From: Macrostomum hystrix
Lineage: Eukaryota; Platyhelminthes; Macrostomidae
DNA length: 64,000 bases
Assembly: GCA_950097015.1 (NCBI GenBank)
Contig: CATNEN010000041.1
Span: forward strand, 434,001 to 498,000
Direction: 5' to 3'
Shown here: piece after piece, positions 11,091-22,900 of the stretch
Layout: each line of letters starts with the position of its first letter
Numbering within the stretch: the first letter of the stretch is position 1
The notes under the pieces: model-generated
What the model was told of the DNA's origin: nothing
Databases searched by the model: none
What the model saw: the letters and a program-made list of their open reading frames with translations, nothing else
Made by a program: the position numbers and the translations under genes

Positions 11091-12710
11091 ATGGTGGACC
11101 GCGAGCTATTAAACGTAGTCTGGGTGACGGCCTCGGTGGTGGCAGGAACCGGGACCACCTTGATCGCGCTGGTGCTGATTTGCAAAGTCACCCAGCGCTG
11201 CCGATTGCGGTGTCGTCGGCGCAAACTGAAGGGATCTGGCGGCCGAGGGGCAAATGATGCCACAGAAGCCAGCTGCTGCTGCTGTTGCTGCTGCTGCGAC
11301 GGTGGAAACAGCGGAGCCGGCTTTGGTGGCCACTCGACATCAACGGTGTACGACACTGCGAGGGCTGCTGGCAAGCCGTCCGTGGACACTTTCGACGACT
11401 TTCTTCAGCGCTCCTTCAGTCCGGGCGGGCATGCGGAGACCTTGGCGCTCACGAGTCAGCAGCCGGCCCAGCAGCAGGCTCAACAGCCACAACCGCAGGC
11501 TATGACTCTGCAACGATCTCAGCCACAGCCAGTGCTGCAGGATCAACCGCAGATGACCGCTGGAGCATCAGGTGCCGCTGCAGCTGGTGCGGCTGCTGCG
11601 GCGGCGGCCGCTGCGGCGGCAGCATCGACGAATCGACAATCTGCAACTCCGACAGCGCCAATAAAATCGTCTCACATTGCAACATCTCTAGGAGGGTCAC
11701 TGCAGCTTCAGCAGGCGCAACAGCAGGCGCAACAGCAGGCGCAGCAGCAGGCGCAGCATCAGGCGCTGCAGCAGGCGCAACAGCTGCAATACCAGCAACG
11801 CTCATCACCCATGATTGGTTCTCCTCGCCAAACTCCGCCGCAGTTGCAGCTTCAATCGCAAAGCCTTCATCATCATCAACAGCAGCAGCAGCAGTATCAG
11901 CAGCAGCAACATTATATTCAGCAGCAGCAGCATCAGCAGCAGCAGCAGCAACAGCAGCAACAGCAGCAGCATCAGCAGCAACAGTATTTGCAGCAGTATT
12001 CTTCAATCGACTCGGCTCTTCTCGGCTCCATGGTCGGCTCTCAACAGTCTCAACTTGGCTCTGTGCATTGCGGCTTAGCCACTGCTTCCCGAGTTCCCCG
12101 GCAAGCTCCGGTGCCTCCCCCGCAACAGCTGATTGGCCATCACCGCTCGATGGCGATGCTGCACGGTCCAGCTCAACCGCAGCCGCAGCCGCCTCCATCC
12201 TCCTCATTGTCCCCGCTGCGAGGCCGCATGCCGATTGGCCTGGCGCGTCACCAGTCGGACGCAGCAGTTGCGGCCTACGCGTACGCTGTTCGTGAGGCTG
12301 CAGCGGCGGCTGCGGCAGCCGTCAGCGTCGACCTCCAGTCTATGTCAGCCTCAGCCTATGAGCAGCACCATCATTTGCTGCAACAACAACAGCAGCAGCA
12401 GCGGCTGCACCGGCCCATGGCGTTCGAGATCTGCGAAAGCGACTGCGATCGATACAGCGACGTTAGCCTGGGCGGCGGAGGCAATCATCTGGACGGCGGC
12501 GGCGGCGTCGATAAAGTGTCGAAGCCTGCTACATCTGTTGCAGTCGCCTTCAACTATGAAACCTACGACACCGAGTGGCCGCTGAACAGCTACGTACGGC
12601 CTGGTGGCGGGGCCGGCTTTCATGAGGGCGTCCAGGCCCGCTGCCACCCGGCCCGACGCGGCCACATCCTGTTCGGCCGGGGGGGCGGCCGCTTCTCTGG
12701 GAATATGTGA
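11091..12710 (+). CDS. Poly-Gln/poly-Ala single-pass membrane protein of unknown family (3' end uncertain)
   Basis: The first ATG opens a 539-codon frame. Residues ~8-32 form one hydrophobic helix (VVWVTASVVAGTG onward), with no preceding signal sequence. A basic stop-transfer segment follows (RCRLRCRRRK), then a run of eight cysteines near 62-69 that could be palmitoylated. The rest is low-complexity: QQAQ dodecamer repeats, long Gln tracts, two Ala tracts and His-rich pieces. A more ordered stretch near the end (FEICESDCDRYSDVS, then FNYETYDTEWPLNSY) suggests genuine coding. The TGA at 12708-12710 may not be the real end: another frame runs on to a strong GTGAGT donor at 12786, so a splice or a frameshift near 12600 is possible. 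I do not recognise the family. AG-rich acceptor-like sequence lies just before the ATG. Confidence 0.55.
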   Translation: MVDRELLNVVWVTASVVAGTGTTLIALVLICKVTQRCRLRCRRRKLKGSGGRGANDATEASCCCCCCCCDGGNSGAGFGGHSTSTVYDTARAAGKPSVDTFDDFLQRSFSPGGHAETLALTSQQPAQQQAQQPQPQAMTLQRSQPQPVLQDQPQMTAGASGAAAAGAAAAAAAAAAAASTNRQSATPTAPIKSSHIATSLGGSLQLQQAQQQAQQQAQQQAQHQALQQAQQLQYQQRSSPMIGSPRQTPPQLQLQSQSLHHHQQQQQQYQQQQHYIQQQQHQQQQQQQQQQQQHQQQQYLQQYSSIDSALLGSMVGSQQSQLGSVHCGLATASRVPRQAPVPPPQQLIGHHRSMAMLHGPAQPQPQPPPSSSLSPLRGRMPIGLARHQSDAAVAAYAYAVREAAAAAAAAVSVDLQSMSASAYEQHHHLLQQQQQQQRLHRPMAFEICESDCDRYSDVSLGGGGNHLDGGGGVDKVSKPATSVAVAFNYETYDTEWPLNSYVRPGGGAGFHEGVQARCHPARRGHILFGRGGGRFSGNM

Positions 12711-13180
12711 TGGCCGAGGCCCCTGTCTGGCTTGCCTGGTCGCAGCCGCGCCCGAAAAGTTGCTCAAGTTGCAGGCTGAGTGCGGGTGAGTGACGCCTTT
12801 CGTACTCTTGCGAGTCGCCGGAAGTGGTATTTGTTTCAATGGCTTGGTAGCCAGTGTTTGATCATTTAAATAGTAAATAGTAATAGTAAATCATTTGCGA
12901 ATCATTTACTAACATCTTGTGAATCACACCTGGCTCTCCATGGACCTGCTATTAACTGGGTTCGTAAAGATGCTCAGGGTAAAGTTTGATGGCTGGGCCT
13001 CATTTGGCCGCTCAGATTGTACAGCTAGTGCTATGGGACGCAGCAAAGCATCAGCGAATCATTGCAATCATTGGTGAGATGACCAGAGGTCCAGGCCGCG
13101 CAGGCTCTGGTCTCCACGCGGAAGGAGGCGCAACTTTCTGAACGCAACTTTTAGGGTCCTGGTTGCGTTGTTTTTTAAAA

Positions 13181-13237
13181 AAGCTCCTGGACAGCGCGGG
13201 GATGCCTCCTCGTCCACTTCCTGAATCTCTTGGAAGG
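13181..13237. repeat. 57-bp exact duplicate of 15029-15085
   Basis: These 57 bases are identical to 15029-15085, in the same orientation and 1848 bp apart. Flanking sequence diverges at once on both sides. On the - strand the segment encodes FQEIQEVDEEASPRCPGA in both places. It looks like a recent small duplication or an exon fragment. Confidence 0.85.
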
Positions 13238-13646
13238 GCAGAGCAAATTGGTTGGAGAGCAAAGCATTCATGATGGCCAGGCTTACCTAGAGCCTCTAGA
13301 ATACCTTTCATCTCCATGATAAAATAAATCCGACCTCCAACAATAGCAGTAGAGTGTAGGCCCGGGTAGCAACCGACGGCTCTGCGTCGCTGGCTGGACC
13401 CAGCTCAACTTCTGTTCCAGGGTAAAACAAGGACTCCAGACTCGAAGTTGTAGAATCTCAGACCTACCTGTCCAGCTTTTATGACGGAAAAGGTCCAGAC
13501 GCAGTGGTCGATAGTGAAATCGTCGGCTTAAACCATTCTTTAACGTGTCCACCTTCGGGAGGCTCGTCCTTGACAATGTTCCAGAGAATCGGGCTGAGGA
13601 GCCCTTTGCGGACCCTTTTTATAATGACAAGCAATTCTCATTTCTT

Positions 13647-13762
13647 TGATCGCCAACAGTGTCCTGCACTGATCAATGAGCAATTCGATAAAAGGGTAGG
13701 ACATCTCCATGTCCTTATCAATCGATCATTTGAGGAGGAGTGCAGGACACTCTTTCTCGATC
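13647..13762. other. Long imperfect hairpin, about 116 nt
   Basis: A perfect 13-bp stem pairs 13658-13670 (AGTGTCCTGCACT) with 13739-13751. An inner stem pairs AGGACAT (13698-13704) with ATGTCCT (13709-13715) around a 4-nt CTCC loop. An outer 6-bp stem pairs TGATCG with CGATCA (13647-13652 with 13757-13762). The arms between are partly complementary with bulges. It could be a fold-back element remnant or a small-RNA precursor. Confidence 0.5.
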
Positions 13763-14885
13763 AGTTGGGGTTGGTCAATAATTGATATGAAAATTACCTG
13801 TTGATAATATTTCGAATCGCATTATATCTGAGGCTTTGATTGCCAGGGGACTTTTTTTGTTCAAATCTGACAAACTTTAAGCTTCTAGTTTTTGAGCTCG
13901 AGAACTTGAAGGCGAAAAATGCTAATTTCTAATTTTTGCAAAGAGGGTCAGAAAAGTTTGTAGGGCTTGCAGAAATCAGTTTATCTTCAATTTCAGAGCA
14001 ATTGTGATGCAAATTGGCTGCAGCTAGAGAATCGTAATACAAATTCTCGACTAATTTATCTCGAATTACACTACTCATGAAATTTATATAAGTAGTAAAA
14101 ATAGCTAGGATCGTGAAAATCATTGGAAAGTAGTGAAGCCGTGCGCATTCTCTCCTCCTCTTACAGATTTCGGTGCCACTCCTTGGAAACCAATCACTGC
14201 CCTACAGTCGCAAGCTCGCTGCTGCTGCTGCTGCCGCCGCTGCCTGGCCTGCATGCTAGCTCGACCTACTCGATGTCACTGCTCTTCTGATAGTTTGCGC
14301 TGCTACTGGGACAAGAGTATTTACTAATTAAACTGACTCCTCTTCCTCCTTCCTGTCATTTACTTCTCACCAGCTCCAAATCCCATTTTCAGTTCTTTTG
14401 TCTTTCACACTGTCATTGTGATAACAATTTCTGGCTACTCTGAATCCTTTGGCATCACTTTCAGTCCCGACACCTGCTAATTCTCTGCACTTTAAGCACT
14501 CATTCCACACAGAGAAGCAGTACCGTTCTCCCTCCGTAGCGGTCGTCTCTCATCAAAATCGAACTGCGAATATCCCACGGAGTATAGCAGTCTGACAGAG
14601 CTCTCAGTAAGTCTAAATAATTAACAGAGGGCTTTTGTGCGCACTTGTGTGTGTATTTTTTTGCTAGGCAAGTCGCGTTTTGCGCAAGAACTTCAAGAGT
14701 AGTTCGAGAAGTTTGAAACCGCGAAGACTTGACGGTTTCGCGCTGTCAAGTCTTTGTGAGCATTAACAGCCTAGAAAATTGCGCTTAAAGGGCATCGGGG
14801 ACTTCTGAATTTATTTACAGAAAGTGGTGGCTGGGCCAATCAGGATCTGAGATCCCAGGGGGAAATGAGAGAGGGGAATCAAGTC

Positions 14886-15186
14886 TTAGCCGTTGGCGAG
14901 AGTCTCCATTGACACTGACTGGCCAGCTGCAGGAGCTGGGGACGCTGGCGGCTTCAGAAAGTCGAACTTGTGACCTAAACGATCGTCTGTCGTCAGATTC
15001 CCTTCGTGCTGCTGCTGCTGTCCGAAAGAAGCTCCTGGACAGCGCGGGGATGCCTCCTCGTCCACTTCCTGAATCTCTTGGAAGGTAACCGGCTGCGTCT
15101 TGTGTCTTTCCTGCCGAGCCCGCCTAGCCACCTTGCCACGCTGGGGCCGCCGTCGAATGGGCACTTCTACTTCGTTGACGCCTGCG

Positions 15187-15218
<32 letters not shown>

Positions 15219-15449
15219 AGGCGCAACCGGTCTCGGGTTAAAGAACAGTGGGTCCAGCACTACTGACCGCTTCGCCGCTGCGACTGGGGCAGCTGCCGCC
15301 GAGTTCGTGGCCGATGCGACAACTTCCAGCTGACGCCGACGAATCGGATTAGGGCTGCGGAACACTGGCGCGGAAACCATCGGTGGAAAAACGTCATCAC
15401 AGCTGCTCCCGCTGCCTGAAGCCGTTGTCGATCCTCCCGAAGCGTCCAT
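14886..15449 (-). CDS. Unknown small basic/Ala-rich protein (187 aa)
   Basis: A single uninterrupted frame from ATG at 15449 to the stop at 14886. The sequence has two PIRRR motifs (NPIRRRQLEV and VPIRRRPQRG) flanking an Ala-rich linker, then a strongly basic piece (GKVARRARQERHK), an acidic conserved-looking block (FQEIQEVDEEASPRCPGA), and a tail GHKFDFLKPPASP. Its composition differs from random frames nearby, and the exact duplication of the acidic block at 13181-13237 includes it. No signal peptide or membrane segment is seen. Upstream or downstream exons cannot be excluded. I do not recognise the family and assign no function. Confidence 0.45.
15029..15085. repeat. 57-bp segment duplicated at 13181-13237
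   Basis: Source or partner copy inside the - strand frame 14886-15449; identical over all 57 bases to the other copy. Confidence 0.85.
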
Positions 15450-18400
15450 TGACGCAACTTTACTTGCTGAAAAAGCTCTTGCGGACAGACAAAAAGCCTG
15501 AGTGCCACCTATTTGGCTAGCAATCTAAAAGAAATGCGAGGGATGAAGGCAACCTCATTCTTTCACCGTCTGCTTTTTTACTTCCCCAAGAGGGTGGCGT
15601 GGGGTGGCGCTTATTTTGATGGGGCAAGGGAAACTGGAAGGTGCGGTTGGCGCAAGCAGGAAGGGAGGAAGGCAGTTGGGAGCGTCGACTACAGAAGAGA
15701 AAGCCTGCGCGAACTCGCACCCGCACACGCACGCACTTCCCTTAACTAGGGTTAAGCCATTGCTCGCTGCCCCGCCTCTTCCATGCCAGACTACACGCAA
15801 GCGCATAATCTTCTTGCAGTCCTCGTCTCTTTTTACTTGGTCGAACCCTCCCCTAATCCGAAATTTTTAGGCTGAAGCTTCCTCGCCATGCTGACTTTTT
15901 TATACTCTTTCCAGCTTACCACGCAGCTTCATTCCCTTTGGGGCCACGCCTGGCAGCCCAGTGCGTGTTGCACCTTCAAATTAAAACCCATCCCACCGCT
16001 GCCACCATCCCTCCTGCTTGGGTCCATCTTAGCCGGCTGTAGCCTCTGGCATAGCCTTTTCTAGGCACTGCACCGAGCCTCCAGGTATCCTCATATTCTC
16101 TGACCTCTCAAGCCATCTCCGTCTCCTTCTGTGTCTCCTCCTTGTCGCCTGTTGCTCCTGCCGACGCTGCGCGTAGCGCTGTTCGAAGCGCTGCGCCTGA
16201 GTGGAGGGGCCCACATGTTTCAGAGGCTAAGACTGAGGCTGAAAGTCTGCTTCATTGCTTCGACCCCATGCCGCTCTCCCTAAAAGCTATCAGCTGGCGC
16301 TAAAGGTTGGCTTTCTCCAAAAGTTTGCGTTATGGCGGGGTGGAATCTGCCCTGCCGAACCTTTGCTGTCCTGACGTGCTGCCTTTGCTGTGCGGGACTT
16401 AAGGCAAATCGTTACATATGCGCACAAATGCACGGATAGCCAAAGCAGTCGAATGAAAAACTCCCGCGGTGCTTCCACACGCCAACGATCCCTTAGATTC
16501 TTGCTTGTTCCTGAACTTCTGTCTCGTGTCTAGCCCTTCTATCATGCTTGTTTTCCCATCCCTGTCCTTATTTGTCTCTACATATTGTGCTTCTTTGATC
16601 CCCGATTCGTGTGCAGCGTGGGCACATGTAGCAGCGCCGTGTTTCGCATTGCTGCTACTGACTGCCTACCGGGGAACAGGCATTCTTTCCAGTGAATCCC
16701 ATGCCCCATCCTCTTCTGCCTATCTTTCTGTGCGCCTATCTATTTTATAAGCTTGAAGAATGCACACATTGTTCCTAATTTGGCGATATTCATGATGTGC
16801 ACATAGTGGGATTAGAGAGCAGTCGAGCCTCATTGCACTAACAAAGCACTGCTGACGCGGTTCGTCATTTAGTCTATAAAAGATTTGCTGATATTGCTTA
16901 ATGCGTATGTATTTGCCCGCAGATGCAGTTGCTGATCATATAAAAAGCTATTATCATTGCCGTGCCAGCAATAGCCCGTCTATTTTATAATCCGCAGTAT
17001 AATCTCTAATCTGTTTATTGTTTATCCCTGCATATATAGCGACACTTATTACGTGCTTAATATCTAACGTTCACTTATAAATACATGCACAGCAAGTTGT
17101 GGCTATATCTAACCGGACCAACATCGTGAGCGCTCGTGTTTCTCACTTCGAGCTCAGCACCATACCGCGAGCATGCCCCACATTTAATTGCCCTGGAGCA
17201 GGATCCAACTGCTTTCGGCTGAATGGATGCTGTTACAGCAATTGCTGCAGCTGTTGCATCAAGAGATTAGCTAGCTCTAAATTCTTCAGATCATCCGACA
17301 TGCGAAATTGTTGCTGTAACATTAGCCTCGCGTCTGTCGGACTCTGTTCAACAGCTACTTGAAAGTGGAATACTCAACAAGCAAAGCCATCGGCTTCAAT
17401 TCTCTGTTGAGTTTCCATGGAACTGAATGATGTATTCTGGAACAGAAACAAGTTGAAATTTACTTTTTCTACTACAGTAGATCAGTAGTTCAATCCTCCC
17501 TGTCGAGAACAGTTATATGCGTATTTCCTTGCACTCGTGGCTATTCCCGATTAGCCACGATATTCCCGATTCCCGATTTTGGCCATTTGACCCGATCGAC
17601 CTTATACAGATCGAGAATGTACATTGCTGCATTGGGACTTTTTCTCGAAGTCTACGCGACTGAGTTCTAAAGTTGATCATTTTGTCCATCCTATAAGCTT
17701 GCGTAGCGCTAGCAAATAAAAGAGATGAAATAAGAGCTAAGTTAAATGAAACTACTCGTATTATCTTACGAAAAATTTATAGTACAAACCATTGACAAGC
17801 TGGACAAATAGAACTTAGCAAAATTTGTAGAAGAACAACTACCTTGTCCTTGGCAATACAATGTTCATCGTGTCAGGCATGGAATCAAGGACCAAGGATC
17901 AAGGATCAAGTGACCATTATAAGTAACCTATTTATAAAGTACCATTTACTAAACTTTAGTAGTCACAGGGAGTATTTGCACAAGTCCCTGATCAGTATTA
18001 TTTGCATGGAATATAGAGCAGCTGTGCATCTAAATAACAAAAAATTTATTTAAAAATTTTCAAAGACACATTTTGTGTGCTCGAAATAGGAATCCTAAGA
18101 ATTTTACTATTCCCTGTGTCTATCTCTATAATTCCCTCAAATGATTCACACTCACACTCATCGTTTTGTGACATCTCGTTTAAGAAAGTGAATGTTCTTT
18201 ATAAAACTGGCTAAAGTAAATTTTATAAGACACTTACCTTATCTTATCTTCTCTGTATTAAACCAATGAATGATTCAAAGTTGAGTATCATTCTAGCTAC
18301 TCAAAAAAATTGTTTAACTTTCCCGAAAATTAAGACTCTGCAATTTCAAAATGTGTTCATTATTTTATTTTTATCTTCGCTCACACGACTTAGGTGTATA

Positions 18401-19940
18401 TAAAATTACGTCTCCTAAATAAAAAAAGAAGGTATTGACTTAGGAAAAGAAATTTTTGTCCATCAATATATCAAATATCAGTATTAAAAGCACAAGAAAA
18501 TTTCTTCTTTTCAAGTGAGTACAGCTACTATTCACGAAATTACTCCTCACTTTTCTAAGTTGCGCAACTTAGTCACTCCTCAAATTTTATCTTATGTCAA
18601 TGACTAATAATGTAATAATGATGAGCTATAAATGACATATTTTTAGCATTCAAGTTTTTCGATCGTGTAAATGCTTTTGTAAGGGACCTATTGAGTTAAA
18701 ATTAAGTAAATAAAGTTATAACTTTAACAAAAAATTATAACTTTATAACTAAAAATAAAGTTGGTGAAATAAGGTCGGCAAAATTTATTATAAGTATATT
18801 GTCATATTGTGTTTTTATGTGTTAATCTGTGGCAAAAATCTAGGTCAATGATCTGAATATGTATTACAACCTAGCAACCATGTATGCAGCATTAAAAAAA
18901 CAAATCATTTTATAAATCTAAAGCATGTTCTACACTTGAGATTTTTAGAGTTAAATCTTTGAAAGTGGTGAATAATAGTGTACTTTATTATAAGTTGGGG
19001 TACAAAAATACACTTTTAGGCCTAACAATTCAAGGGTATAATAAATAGGTTATCAGATTTTATTTTAAAACTAATTAGTTTGATAACTAGTGCTCAGCAA
19101 TAACTTGTACTGGGACTGTGAGTGATGTGAATACATACATGCGCAACACCTGACATGTGAACCGGCCGGGTGAAACGAGGGCCAAGCAAGGCAAGTCGCA
19201 AAAACCAATTGACCAAGCACTAAAAATCAAAGGGGCACCAAGGACAAAAAAAGAGGCGTGAAGAAAAGGAAAAAGGGGAGAGAAAAAGAGAGCAAATGAG
19301 AGCAAACTAAGTCGTAAATAGAGCAATGAAATGAACTAAGTCGCAAATGAGAGCAAACTAAGTTGTAAATAGAGCAAAAACTAAGTCGCACGGCCGGCTA
19401 AGATTTGGGAGCTTGCGCATGTATGTGTGAATATGTGTATGAGGGGAGAGTGAAACTCTATTTAATTTATTTTAGGCTTCTACTTCATTTATATCTAATG
19501 AATTTGCTTGTTCAATGCTATAAACTTTTATCAGCTACAATAGTAGAAATGAAATCAACAATTATGTTTAGTATGGTCAGTAGATTATTTAATCTAAAAA
19601 CATTTCAATGAAGCTTATCAAAAAGAGTAATAATATTATCTATATATTTATTAAGTTCTTCTGCTTTGAAAATAATCAAAATAGTTTTTATGGCTATTCA
19701 CATCAAGGAAAAGAAAATTAGCCTAATTAACTAAATTAATGAATGCCAAAATATGTATCATGTTGATATCCCTGATTGCAATCCAAAGTCATTCAGTTGT
19801 CAATGTTTTCTGACTTCTGAATCTCTGAATCACAGGTTACAATACTAGCTATCATTGGTAATACTATTATTATTATTATATGACTAGAATCACAGCTTTT
19901 TTCTTTGCTGACTGTCTCACCTTGATGCCCCACCATGCAG
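15450..19940. other. Mostly geneless, AT-rich towards the right
   Basis: 15.5-16.5 kb is moderately GC-rich; 17.4-19.9 kb is AT-rich. Possible coding scraps are the exon candidate at 17233-17357 and an Arg/Gln-rich - strand frame at 16029-16214. No array or recognised gene is seen. The right end includes the region upstream of the navigator gene. Confidence 0.4.
17233..17357 (-). CDS. Possible terminal coding exon (coiled-coil-like), very tentative
   Basis: On the - strand an acceptor-like TTTCAAG at 17358 is followed by a short frame that ends in TAA at 17233-17235. It reads VEQSPTDARLMLQQQFRMSD and ends with LELANLLMQQLQQLL, which looks like an amphipathic helix. The composition is more protein-like than the surroundings, but I found no partner exon upstream, so this may be chance. 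Confidence 0.2.
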
Positions 19941-19954
19941 CTAGCTAGTTGCGA

Positions 19955-22900
19955 ATGCTGGACAAGCTGAGATTCTTCCGCGATCGCGATCGCCACAAGA
20001 CTTCCAAGGCGCAGCAGCCAGAAGCGCAGCTGGAGCCGGCGCCGCCTGATCCGCTGGCATCTGGCAGCGGCAGGAAGCATCACTCAGCGTCCCGCTCCCA
20101 GCACCACTCGCGATCAGCTGGCCGGCACCACATTGCTCAGCCTGGGCCATATCATGCCACCGATGGCCTGCAACAGCAGCAGGCGGTTGCGGTTTATGGT
20201 GCTCACAGTATGCAGCACCAGCAGCATTATCAGAGCCCTGTTAACAATTCACTCTATGCATCTCATATACCAACGGTTCAACATGCGCAGCACATTCAGC
20301 AATACCAGCCGCACCAACAGCAGCCGCACCAACAGCAGCCGCACCAACAGCAGCTGCATCAGCAGCAGCAGCAGTCTCCTAGAGCTGTTTCAGCTTCGTC
20401 CGGCAGTAGTCGGCAGCTAGCTAAACCCACGCCTCATATTCCCGCGAACCCGCAGGGCAGTCGTTCCACTGGCGTTCCTTCGTATCCTCCGCAGCCCCAA
20501 AGTAGCCAGCAGCAACAGCAGCTTCCACCGCAGCCACCGCCACCTTTGCTTCAACAGCAGCAGCAACAAGCCAGTAGGCAGCACAAGTCCAGCCGCAGCT
20601 CTCGAGCCTCGTCGTCTTCGGGCAACGCCAGGTCGATAGCCAGCGGCAACCAGACTGGAGAGTCTCTAAAGTACTCGTCTATTCCTCTGCCAACCGGACC
20701 GCCGATGCCGCCAGCCGCTGCCGTTGCCGATGGCGCCGGGCAGCCACAGCGGGCGTCGGTTGCTACACAGTCCAGCAGGCACGACCGGCACCGAGCCAGG
20801 GAGCTCTTCAAAACCGGCAGTGCTGCCAAGCCCATATCTCAGCTGCAGAGGCCGTCGCAGTCTGTCAGCGTCTCCACATCAACAGCCGCAGTCGGCACTA
20901 CGGCGAGGTCCCCGGTCGCGCCAGCGAAGCATTCCGCTGCCACCGCTGCGCCGGCTGGGCTGAAGCCGGCCACCATGACCATGGCCAACGCTACGACCAT
21001 GCAGGGCGCGCCTCCGCCAAATTCGCTGTCCGTTTCTTCCAGCAGTGCCAAGCAGTCGCAGGTAGTGGCGGCAAGCGGCGCCGTGGCTTGCCTGATGGGG
21101 AACATGAGGCTTGAAGCGAAGCAGTCGCAAGCGGCTGTCGGGTCGGCGACAGGGGCGGAGTCTGGAGGGAAGCAGCCAGCGCAGTTGAACAGAGCGGCTG
21201 CCGCCTCCGCTGCTCCCTCGGGACGCGACGCTCGCGCGAAGTCGGAGGGAGTCGGCGGCTCGACTTTGGCCTCGCCGGCGATGCGAAAGCTGGAAGTGGG
21301 TGGCATGCAGCTCTCTGAGCGACTGCGCGAACGAATCGAGCGTGCCCAGCTGTCCCAGCAGCAGCAGCAGCAGCAATTTGGCGGCTCGCCAGCCAGGCTG
21401 ACGAATTCGAGCTCGCGACCACCGTCGCAGTCTGCTTCAGGCGCTAGCAGCAGTCCCTACAGCTACCTGAAGCTTGTGAACTCCAACGGCGCAGGTCGAA
21501 GCTTCGGTCAGCAGGGCGCCGATGTGTACTCTGGCTACGCTTCGGACGCGGACCCGAGTCAACGGGGGGGCAGCGGCTACGCCAGTGACGGCTACATGAG
21601 CGAGAGCGGCATCGGCTCCTGCGCCAGGCGGATGCAGCAGCGATTCCGGGAGGGCATGCAGGCCTTGCAGGAGTACAACTTCAAAGCTGCGGGGCCCTCC
21701 GCTCGCAGCGGCGGCGCCTTCGACCCCGATGCCGTTGGCGGGCCTGGTGATGATGGCGAGGACTCGAACTCAGTCAGCTCCGGGGAGATATCCGACGCTG
21801 TCGCGGAGCTGGAGAATGACGAGAGTTTGCTGAAGACCGGCGCCTCCGCTGCTCCGAGCGTCGCCCTCACCGCAGCCTCGATTCGACAGCAGCTGCGCCA
21901 GAAGCAGCAGCAGCAGCAGGGATTCGCAAGTAGTTTTCAAGCCATGCCCATCGGTCGAACTCTACTTAACCGCAGCAGCGACAAATACTCGCTGACTCTG
22001 CGCGGCTACGGTGCTCTGTCTGATGTAGAGGCCGCCGACGATTACGGCTCGCTGAACCTCCGTCGCATGGACGCCAGCTTTGACGGCCTCGGCGGGGATG
22101 CAAGCTGCTACTTCTCCGACACCGAGATGATCGGCACCTGCGACACAGCGGCTGGAGCTGCGCAGCGCGTTCTGCTGTCCCGCTTCTACCCGGCTGAGCA
22201 GTCTGGCGGCATTCGGCTGGCTGCAGGTCAGGCTCCGGCCGCGCCGCCCAGCGACCTGCTGGACTCGGACATTCTCGGCAAGTCCGGTGCCCGGCACGCC
22301 AGGTCACTTAGCGCCAGCAAGCAGCTGGCCTCGCCTGTGCGCGACGTCAGCCCAGCCTCCAGCCAGTCCAACATCCGGCTGCCGTACTCGCCGGTAAAGT
22401 CCAGCAATTCAACAGGATGTTTTCTGCAGCAGGCGCCGCCACCGCAGCTGCCTCCTGGCACAGCGGCTGCAGTCGCTGGCTCCGAAGGCAAGGAGGCCAG
22501 GGGTTCGACTCTCTCGCTGTACTCTAACCACTCAAATCTGTCTTCAATGTCTGCCAATGAGGAAAGGCAGCTCTATGAGATTCAGAAGCTCCGGAGGGAG
22601 CTGGAGCAGGCGCACGAGCGGGTGAGCACACTCACCAGCCAGCTGAGCACCAACACGCATGTCGTGTCGGCCTTCGAGCAGTCGCTGAGCGGCATGACAG
22701 CCAAGCTGCAGCACCTGGCCTCCACCGCCGAGAAGAAGGACTCCGAGTTGCACCAGCTCAGGGCGACTGTCGAAGAACTTCGTCGGCAGAGCCTGGCCGC
22801 CGCGGCAGCTGCGGTGCAGCAGGAGGCCTCGGCGAGTCCCGCTTCTCCAGAGACGGCGGCATCGGCCAAACCCGGCAAGCGGCACTGGCTCCGCGAGTCC

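Larger units (their letters stand above)
12786..14885. other. Mostly geneless stretch with hairpin and duplicated exon-like segment
   Basis: Apart from the 57-bp duplicated segment (13181-13237) and the hairpin (13647-13762), I see no supported gene. The - strand frame at 13068-13271 reads through the duplicated segment in the same frame as the gene at 14886-15449, but its flanks are unrelated. Confidence 0.45.

Noticed and set aside
11254-12585. Ser/Ala/Thr-rich and Ala-rich frames overlapping the poly-Gln gene
   Set aside because: CAG-type repeats are open in all frames; only the frame with a TM helix and ordered end segments is kept.
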